A DNA stretch of 64,000 bases from assembly GCA_029204225.1 (NCBI GenBank), contig CM055097.1, positions 60,617,467-60,681,466 of the forward strand, given 5' to 3'. This document shows, piece after piece, positions 56,918 to 64,000 of this stretch; position 1 is the stretch's first letter; every line of letters begins with the position of its first letter. A model generated the notes under the pieces. The model was not told where the DNA came from, did not search any database, and saw only the letters and a program-made list of their open reading frames with translations. Source of the DNA: Diphasiastrum complanatum (taxonomy: Eukaryota; Streptophyta; Lycopodiopsida; Lycopodiales; Lycopodiaceae). A program made the position numbers and the translations under genes.

Positions 56918-59065
56918 CTATGAAGATTTGAGCATTGATCTTGATATAACTCCAAAATTATATCTATGCTTGATGAAAGCACTTTTGCTCAAAGGCTTGG
57001 TGAGTAGATCGGCAATACAAGAGGACGAGTTGACATGCTCCAAATAGATTTCTCCTCCAATAAGCTTTTCTCTCACAAAATGGTGTGCCACTTCTATGTG
57101 CTTGCTTCTTGCATGAAATATGGGATTATTGGCAAGAGCTTGGGCCGAGATGTTATCACACTTGATCATTGGTAGATCATTCTCCTTGATGCACTTTAGT
57201 TCCATTGATAACCTCTTGATCCAAAGCACTTCTTTGGTAGTTGTAGTGAGTGCTTTGTACTCGGCCTCACATGAAGAGAGAGATATAGTATCTTGCTTTT
57301 TGGAAAGCCAAGATATTAGATTGCCTCCAAGAAAGATAGTGTATGCACTAATAGACTTTCGATCCATTTTGTCACTTGCAAAGTCCGAATCCGAGTAGCC
57401 AATAATGGATAGATCTTCACTTTTATAGAGTAAACCATAATCACAAGATGAAGATACATATCTTAAAATCCTCTTGGCCGTCTTACAATGATGGATCTTA
57501 GGTTCTTGCATAAATTGACTCAATTTGTGCACACAAAAACTAAGATCGGGCCTAGTAATGGTAAGCCAAATCAAGGAGCCTACAAGACTCCTAAAAAGTG
57601 TGATGTCCTCAAAGGATCTTTCATCACCTTTATTAGGATCTTTTACAATTTGCTCCATTGGAGTATCTATGCTCTTAGAATTTTCCATATGGAATTTTTT
57701 CAACATAGAGTGAGCATATCTAGATTGGCATATAAAGACATGATTTTCATAAAAATCAATTTCTAGGCCTAGGATGTAATGTATCTCTCCTAGATCTTGC
57801 ATTTTAAAATCACATCCAAGTGCTAGCTTGGTTTCATCAACTAGCTTGATACAACTTCCACAAAGAATAATGTCATCAACATAAATTAGAAGAATGACAA
57901 TATTGCTATCAACAAACTTTAGATACATGGAAGGATCATAGTCACTAAGAGTAAATCCTAGTGAGATAAGGAAAGACTTAAGTCTTGAATACCATGATCT
58001 TGGTGCCTGCTTGAGTCCATAAAGACTTTTGAAGAGCAAGCACACTTTGGACTCATCCTTGATGAATCCTTGAGGTTGTTCCATATAGATCTCCTCCTCA
58101 AGATAACCATTTAGAAAAGCATTGGATACATCTAATTGGAACACCTTCCACTTGAAAAAACAAGCAAGAGAAATAAGAATTCTTATTGTCACCATCTTTG
58201 CAACGGGTGCAAAGGTCTCCTCATCATCAAGACCATGGATTTGAGCAAATCCTTTGGCACATAATCTTGCTTTATGCTTGTTGATGGTGCCATCATGATT
58301 AAACTTGATCCGAAATACCCACTTGCAACCAATCACATGCTTGTTGGAAGGAGGATCCACAAGCTCCCAAGTATTGTTGGTGATCAATGCATCATACTCT
58401 TGCTTCATGGCATCATACCACTCCTTGGTATTGAGTGCCTCTTGTACATTCTTTGGCTCTTCATGAGAGACATAAAAAACATAATTAGTGGAATCAAGAT
58501 CCACTTGTTTGCCTTTGTCAACATATGAGAGCCTCTTAGGCTCGGATCTATCTCTCATGGATCTTCTTGGTGAAAAAATCCGAGAGTCTTCTTCAAATCT
58601 CGACCCCATCACATCATGATTGTCTTCAAAATCAATAATTGATGATGCATCCATAGATTTCTTGATCTCGGCCTCTTCAAATGATGAGTGTTGATCTTCA
58701 TGAAAGACAACATCTCTACTTTCAATAACTTGAGAAGTAGAGAGTATAAAGACTCTATAGGCCTTCTTGGTGGATGAGTATCCAACCATGATCCCTTTGC
58801 ATGCACTAGGATCTTCCTTCTTCCTTGTTTCCAAGGGAATATGGACAAAGCATAAGCATCCAAAAACTCTAAGGTGATCAACCTTAGGCTTCTTCAAAAA
58901 TAAGATTTCATATGGTGACTTTCCTCCAAGAGCTATATGTGGGAGCCTATTGCAAAGATAATTTGCACAATTAATGGCTTCTCCCCAAAAATCTTTGGGC
59001 AAAGATGCCTCAATTCTCATAGATTTTGCACATTCACATAGAGATCTATTCTTTCTCTCGGCCAC
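56918..59065 (-). pseudogene. copia integrase C-terminus, RT and RNase H of element D
   Basis: 715 open codons: NGVAERKNRSLCEC comes just upstream and at the start, then the integrase tail (GYSSTKKAYRVF), RT (HVIGCKWVFRIKFNHDG, LDVSNAFLNGYLEEEIYMEQ, SLYGLKQAPRSWYSR, LLIYVDDIILCGS near 57871-57890, GSLIWLTITRPDLSF) and RNase H (SLSSCEAEYKALTTTTKE, NPIFHARSKHIEVAHHFV, IADLLTKPLS). No stop is present. It is normally one polyprotein with the upstream frame and is separated from it only by the frameshift in integrase. Confidence 0.92.
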
Positions 59066-60885
59066 TCCATTTTGAGATGGAGAGTAGGCACAAGAAAACT
59101 CTCTTTTAATGCCTTCAAGCTCACAAAAGTCTTGAAATTTATTGGAGATATATTCACCACCTCCATCACTTCTAAGAATTGCTTCTCTACATAAGCTTTG
59201 AAAATAAGGAAATGATCAAACACCATAGATTTTGAAGCAAGAAGATATATCCAAGTGAATCTTGTGTAATCATCAATGAAAGTAACAAAACAAGTGGCTC
59301 CTCCCTTGCTTGTAGTTGATGAGAAATGCACATCCGAGTGGATTAACTCCAAAGGATGCTTGCTTTTGATAGAAGATCTTGTAAATGGCTTTTTGTGAGA
59401 TTTAGCAATAGCACAAGCCTCACAAGGCTTGATCTTCTTGGAGAATGACTTTGGCAAGCCAATAGCTTTGGATTCTTTGATCATAGAGAGCATGGATTTG
59501 TAGCTGGGATGTCCCAACCTCCTATGCCATAATTCCTCCATAGAGAGCTTGTTCACAAGAGCAACATTACAAGCATTCACATACTCATTTGGATCTAGTT
59601 TATAGATGCCACCAAATCTAGATCCTATTGCAAGTATCTCATCATTCTTCTTGATAGTGCAAGTATCAACATTGAATTTTACATCAAGGCCATTATCAAG
59701 CAATTGGCCAACACTAATAAGATTCTTGGTAAGCTTAGGTACATAAAGAACTCTAGAGAGAGAAAGAACTTTAGAGGATGCAAGCTTCAAGGGAATGTTC
59801 CCTATGCCTTCAATAGGACATTCAAAATCATTTGCAGTGTATATTGATTTCTTCACTCCATCATAAGGTGCAATAGAAGAGAAAGAGTCCTTGGAGCTAC
59901 ACATATGTGAAGAGGCTCCACTATCAATATACCATAGGCCGTCCTTCTTGAAAGGAGTAGATGAGAAACTAGAGACCATAAGAGATCCCTCTCCATCACT
60001 TGCAATAGTGTCTTCCTTCTCATTTGTAATATTGGCTTGCTTGAGTTGATTCTTCTTTTTGAAGCAATTGGTGGCATAATGACCTTTCTTGCCACAATAA
60101 AAGCACTTGATCTTCTTCTTCTTCTTGAGCTTGGATGATGAAGCATTAGAGGAATCATCTTCCTCCTCATCTTTGTCTTTGGATTTGACTTTGTCCTTGC
60201 TTGAGGATTGTTGATGTTGGTTCTTGCTCCTCTCTTTGTGCTTATCCTTGGCAAAAAGAGCTTTGCCATCATTATGAGTGAGAGAAAGCTTGTCCATCCT
60301 CAAGAGCTTATACTCTTGTCTTGATTCTTCTGAAATTAGCACACTTTGGAGAGCCTCCAAACTTGGTAGCTCCTCCTTAATGGCATAGGATTGGACAAGA
60401 TTATCAAATTCACTTCTCAAGCCATTGAGAATGACTTGAACTAGCTCATTTTGATTGATGGAATCACCAATACAAGCAAGCTCTCTATGAATATCTTTTA
60501 CTCTCAAAACATAACTAGATGCACTCTCATCACTCTTTTGGCTACTTTGAAAGATTTGATTCCTAAGAGTGAGAAGCCTAGAGGTATTATTAGCCTCATA
60601 GATAGTCTTGAGACAATCCCAAGCTTCTTTGGCTGTTGTACAAGTACCTATCTCCCTCAATATCTCATTAGAGACATTCATCTTAATGTAGTGGAGAGCC
60701 ATCCTAGCTCTCTTTTTGTATTTTTGAACCTCTTCAAGAACTTGTGGTTCTTCTTCAAGGCCAAGAACTATGTCCATCACGTCTTGAAGGATCAAGATGG
60801 ACTCCATCCTCATTTTCCAAATTGAATAATTTGAAGTGGTCAATCTTTCACTTGGTTCCAACAAGGATGAACCTATTGAAGACAT
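59017..60885 (-). pseudogene. copia gag, protease and integrase N-terminus of element D
   Basis: The preferred start is Met at 60885 (MSSIGSSLLEPSERLTTSNY), which fits the related gag start. The frame is open 18 codons further upstream to 60939. UBN2 gag (LKTIYEANNTSRLLTLRNQI), zinc knuckle CFYCGKKGHYATNC, protease LWYIDSGASSHMC, ELWHRRLGHPSYKSM, LELIHSDVHFSS and FIDDYTRFTWIYLL follow. After YVEKQF the sequence jumps to LEVMEVV, the shifted reading of LRSDGGGE, so a small deletion has removed residues between them. The last ~50 residues are out of frame. Confidence 0.92.
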
Positions 60886-60939
60886 TTGAAGTGAAGAAAA
60901 CTCAGATGATGAACAATAAATGTTGTTACACACTTTCAA

Positions 60940-61690
60940 TAGGATCCAATAATTGAGTACTATCTCCTCCTATGAAAGATCTTACAACAATTTGTGAATT
61001 GATTCTCACTAGCTACACAAATCTCTCTAAAACAAGATCTATTTCACATCAAATGATGGAGTATAGGCAAAGTTAGGATCCAACACTCTTAGCACGTGTG
61101 AAATACACTAAGAAACCAAATTTGACTCAAATACAATGATATTGCATGAAACAAAATGGTTAAGATCTCAAAACAGTGCTAGATCACATATAGATGAGAT
61201 TGGCAAGCATACAACTGTGATTTTGGATCAACCAAGCAATCTCTTGACCAAACCAAATGTGTCCACCAGGTCTAGGTGCCCTACCTAACCCTCTTCAAAA
61301 GCTTATAACTTTTGATTGGCTCAACCAAATGGAATAAAACTGATTGCAACAGAAACTAGACAAAAATAGCTTCAAAACAAGCTATCAAGCAAGATAAATG
61401 GATCAAACATGAGAGAGAACTTCCAAACTGAAATTGGATGTTCCTCACACGTGTCTGAGCACCTGATTTCGTATAGTACCAGGTCAGACCATTATTAATC
61501 AATTGAATGTATTGCAGACACCCCAACAAAATGACTAGATTGATCTTAATCTGAAGTAGATTGATAGATCAAGTAAACTGACAACCAATCCCTCTTGAGG
61601 ATCAGATTAGGATCCACTCTTGGTCCTTTTTGTACTTTTTGCACACTTAGAACATGATATATAATACCTGCTCTAAGACATCTATCTAAT
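60940..61690. other. non-coding DNA with a piece of C-type LTR
   Basis: The region upstream of gag of D should hold leader and 5' LTR but shows neither. 61535-61640 on the plus strand matches the U5 end of the element C LTR (TAGATTGATAGATCAAGTAA, GACAACCAATCCCTCTTGAG, GGATCCAC), without a primer site after it. CACACGTGTC occurs at 61446-61455. Confidence 0.55.
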
Positions 61691-62560
61691 TTGTCTTTAA
61701 CTAACAAGGAATACTTCGAATACTCTATATTGTCTTTGTCTAACAGGTATTGTTCCCTGAATAAGATCTATTCTATGTTCGTCCCATTTAACTGGTATTC
61801 CTATTAAATTGTCCATCGACCAAGAAAATATGTTTTGATATTTCTGAAGAAGTAATATATACTCTTCACATTCCTGGTCCAATTGGTGTTTATATAAATT
61901 CAAAATTTTACCTTTATTATTTTTATTTTTACATAATCTATTTTATCTATCATCCCTTCAGTCAGACTTGCTCTGGTTCCACCCAGAACTTCCCTTGAGT
62001 CGGATGTTGTTGGTATTTTCTCATCCTCGTCAATCTCATAGCATTCTATGAAATTGATCCAGGATTCAGTAGGTCTGGCTAACTCCTCACCCCATCTCAA
62101 AAGGTGACCCCCTATTGGACTGGCTGTGAGAATGCCTGGAAAAAATATTTGTTTGGTAGACCAGTTTATAATAGCATCTGCTTGATATAACCATGGTCTT
62201 CCAAATAATATTGAATATGGTGGTGTATCTACTGGGCTTATGACAAAGAAATTCATAACAAACGTCTCTGTCTCTATAACTACACTAATAGCCTTTAGCT
62301 CTCCTACTGGTATGCATTTCAATGTGTCTGCTAAATGGATTTCATGGTAAGTAATAGGCTGTATCTGTTTTTCTAGTCCTAATTCCTTAACCATTTATTC
62401 TGTTATTAAGTTGATATTGGATCCTGAGTCTATTAGTTCTATCTATAGTATGATCTCCATAATAACACTAATCTCTGGAACTCCACAATCTTCTCAATCT
62501 ACATATTCTACTTTATTACTGTATGCAGGTATACTTAGTGTGACAAATCTCTCCCCTTCC
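61690..62560 (-). pseudogene. Ty3/gypsy protease and RT start, second retropepsin copy
   Basis: Minus strand: IELIDSGSNINLITE, one stop, MVKELGLEKQIQPITYHEIH, LADTLKCIPVGELK, SVVIETETF, SILFGRPWLYQADAIINW, then after a frameshift near 61900 YILLLQKYQNIFSWSMDN and HRIDLIQGTIPVRQRQYR. DSGS is the retropepsin active site, and RQRQYR marks the start of a gypsy RT. RT proper is missing beyond 61690. Confidence 0.78.
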
Positions 62561-62639
62561 TCACTCCTTACGGACTGAGGCCTTTCATCCTCCAAAGTAT
62601 AGCTCGAGGATGATGTAGGTGTATCACCTTCATACTTAT
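62561..62639 (-). other. linker between the two retropepsin copies
   Basis: The frame DKYEGDTPTSSSSYTLEDER then PQSVRSEEGERFVTLSIPAY is open into the second protease region except for stops close to it. An acidic, Ser-rich linker suggests continuous coding in the ancestor. Confidence 0.4.
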
Positions 62640-63060
62640 CCATTTCTCAAGATATCATAATTCTTTTATGACTTTTCTCTGTTGGTGTCTCCATCTGAAG
62701 GTAATCTCTCTCTTCTTCCAGTGGGTTATGACATCGGCTTGGTAGAGCCATGGTCTTCCTAATAATACTTTATATGATGATTCTCTTGTAGTCCTTAATA
62801 TAATAAAATCCATTAGGAACTTATGGTCTCCATATAGACTGTAACTTGGGACAATTCTCCTATTGGTGATCTCGTAGTTGCATTAGCTAACCTTAAATGT
62901 CTTAATGTGGGTGCTATTCTATGGTGAATGCCTAACTCGTATGTTGTTTCTTCAGTCATTATGTTCACACTAGATCCGGAATCTATGGGCACACTATCTA
63001 AAATGCAGCCATTGATTACTACCTAAATCTCGGGTTGACCTTCGTCACCGTAGTTAAACT
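62640..63060 (-). pseudogene. Ty3/gypsy retropepsin, first copy
   Basis: Minus strand: VVINGCILDSVPIDSGSSVN, IMTEETTYELGIHHR, LRLANATTRSPIGELSQVTV, YMET, and after frame changes KVLLGRPWLYQADVITHW. It has the same order of motifs as the copy just downstream (DSGS, PVGELK, GRPWLYQAD). It lies upstream in the same orientation, so the two may be one polyprotein with a duplicated domain, or two nested elements. Confidence 0.7.
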
Positions 63061-63290
63061 AATGGTAACTTCGCTTTTCTCCTCTTTTTCCTTTGCAAAA
63101 ATTGCTTAATTTCTTTCTTATAATACTGATTATCCTCTAATAACTATTTAAAAGTTATATTGTGCACAAAACGTCGCGAGTTCTAACATAAAAGTGAATT
63201 TACAAAGGTGCAAATAGGCCTTTACATGAATCTAGGCACTATAGCACATTTACATGTATAAAAATTGAAAATTTGTGCAATATAAAACAA
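63061..63290. other. unassigned
   Basis: AT-rich DNA with no frame or repeat that I can support, between the gypsy fragment and a plus-strand copia fragment. Confidence 0.4.
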
Positions 63291-63309
63291 TAACTTTGGA
63301 TAATGTGGG

Positions 63310-64000
63310 ATCATGAGGCTCCACATCTGCAGATACTGTAAGAGGACTAGCCACGAAATCAAGGACTGCCAAACTTTGAAGTACAACAACAAAAAGAAGA
63401 AGCAGTTCTAGCAACAAGCACATAGTGCTACAGCCAGTCACTCAAATCAGCAACAAGAAGAAGAAGAAGATGAATCAGCTTTCATGACCAAAGTCGAAGA
63501 ACAACAGGATATCGATTCCTGGTATCTAGATTCTGGAGCAACTCAACACATGACTCACCATCGCGACTGGTTCAAAGACTATAAGTCATTCACCCACTCT
63601 TGAGTTGTGCAACTTGGAGACAACTCATCGCATTCAATCGAAGGTGAAAGAACAGTCAGAGTTGAATTCAAAAGAGGACAAGTTGTTGTCCAACGTTCTC
63701 CATGTTCCAAATTTGACCAAGAATCTACTCTCAGTTAGCAGAATCACCGATTCAGGTCGGAGGGTCGAATTTGATACAAAAGGCTGCACAATTCTTGACA
63801 AATTCGAAAGCTTCTAGCCTACAAAAGAAGAAGCGGCTATCTGTACAAACTCAACCATTGCTATTCTTCTAACAGTCAAGCTCTTCACACAGCCCTGATC
63901 AACTAATATGTTGTGGGATTTCAGACTTGGCCATCTAAACTTCAACGGTATTCAGCAAATGTCAGCTCAGAGTCTAGTACAAGATCTGCTTTTAGTCAGC
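63310..64000 (+). pseudogene. copia gag end, protease and GAG-pre-integrase, runs off window
   Basis: Frames read LHICRYCKRTSHEIKDC (zinc knuckle CX2CX4HX4C), SWYLDSGATQHMTHH (protease), then VLHVPNLTKNLLSVSRITDS and LWDFRLGHLNFNGIQQMSAQ. Stops lie near 63409 and 63601, with a frameshift between. It is a different copia family from A, F and D. Confidence 0.82.

Larger units (their letters stand above)
56200..60939 (-). mobile_element. nearly intact Ty1/copia element D
   Basis: On the minus strand: gag, zinc knuckle, protease, integrase, RT, RNase H, polypurine tract and 3' LTR. The only coding lesion seen is a short deletion in integrase near 59176-59181. No 5' LTR or iMet primer site was found upstream of gag, so the 5' end is probably truncated or uses another primer. 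Its proteins are related to those of A/G but clearly distinct. Confidence 0.85.

Noticed and set aside
57120-57398. plus-strand frames opposite element D
   Set aside because: They are shadows of the 715-codon pol frame on the other strand.
1-64000. CRISPR array, bacterial operons, rRNA or intact tRNA genes
   Set aside because: No regularly spaced repeats, no bacterial gene order and no cloverleaf were seen. The tRNA-like motifs are LTR primer sites or the SINE.

Overview
The window is nuclear DNA of a land plant with a repeat-rich genome. It is AT-rich and crowded with Ty1/copia and some Ty3/gypsy retrotransposons of plant type (tRNA-iMet primer sites TGGTATCAGAGC, gag-PR-IN-RT-RNaseH order). 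It carries one spliced host gene of a plant-specific type, the ARID-HMG box family. The amount of nested and decayed retroelements would suit a gymnosperm or another large plant genome, but the sequence does not fix the species.

Layout. (1) 1-1123: nothing recognised. (2) 1124-5409: a short minus-strand LTR element that carries only a gag-like ORF. (3) 5410-7578: non-coding, with small tandem repeats. (4) 7579-21773: an old copia element (B) opened by several events. An RT-less chimeric copia (A, 8269-14902) sits in its 5' LTR with a perfect 5-bp target duplication. A second copia fragment (C) and a minus-strand LTR fragment (E) replace its middle. (5) 21774-24961: a gypsy gag fragment, then a remnant related to the element in (2). 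(6) 24962-27620: a minus-strand fragment of an A-like chimera, then a copia fragment (H) with a duplicated primer site. (7) 28801-34126, minus strand: a complete six-exon ARID-HMG gene, with promoter-like motifs upstream. (8) 34330-39410: low-copy intergenic DNA with a tRNA-like SINE and small tandem repeats. (9) 39411-51284: copia F, with copia G (40163-45978) inserted in its 5' untranslated region. (10) 51285-55418: a decayed, intron-containing gene that looks like an unusual DDE-type transposase, facing a second spliced ORF of unknown function. (11) 56200-60939, minus: nearly intact copia D. (12) 61690-63060, minus: Ty3/gypsy pol fragment with two retropepsin domains in a row. (13) 63290-64000: copia gag-PR fragment running off the window.

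How the parts relate. The ARID-HMG gene is the only sequence that looks like a functional host gene; all its exons join in frame by eye. A, G and the fragment at 24962-26343 share one LTR family. A and the fragment have lost RT and carry the same unidentified segment, called X here. A and G share two frameshifts, so defective copies appear to have been multiplied in trans. A also carries a piece of F-type gag/PR. The window therefore records recombination between packaged retroelement RNAs. All LTR, primer and splice positions were read by eye. No alignment or database search was run.
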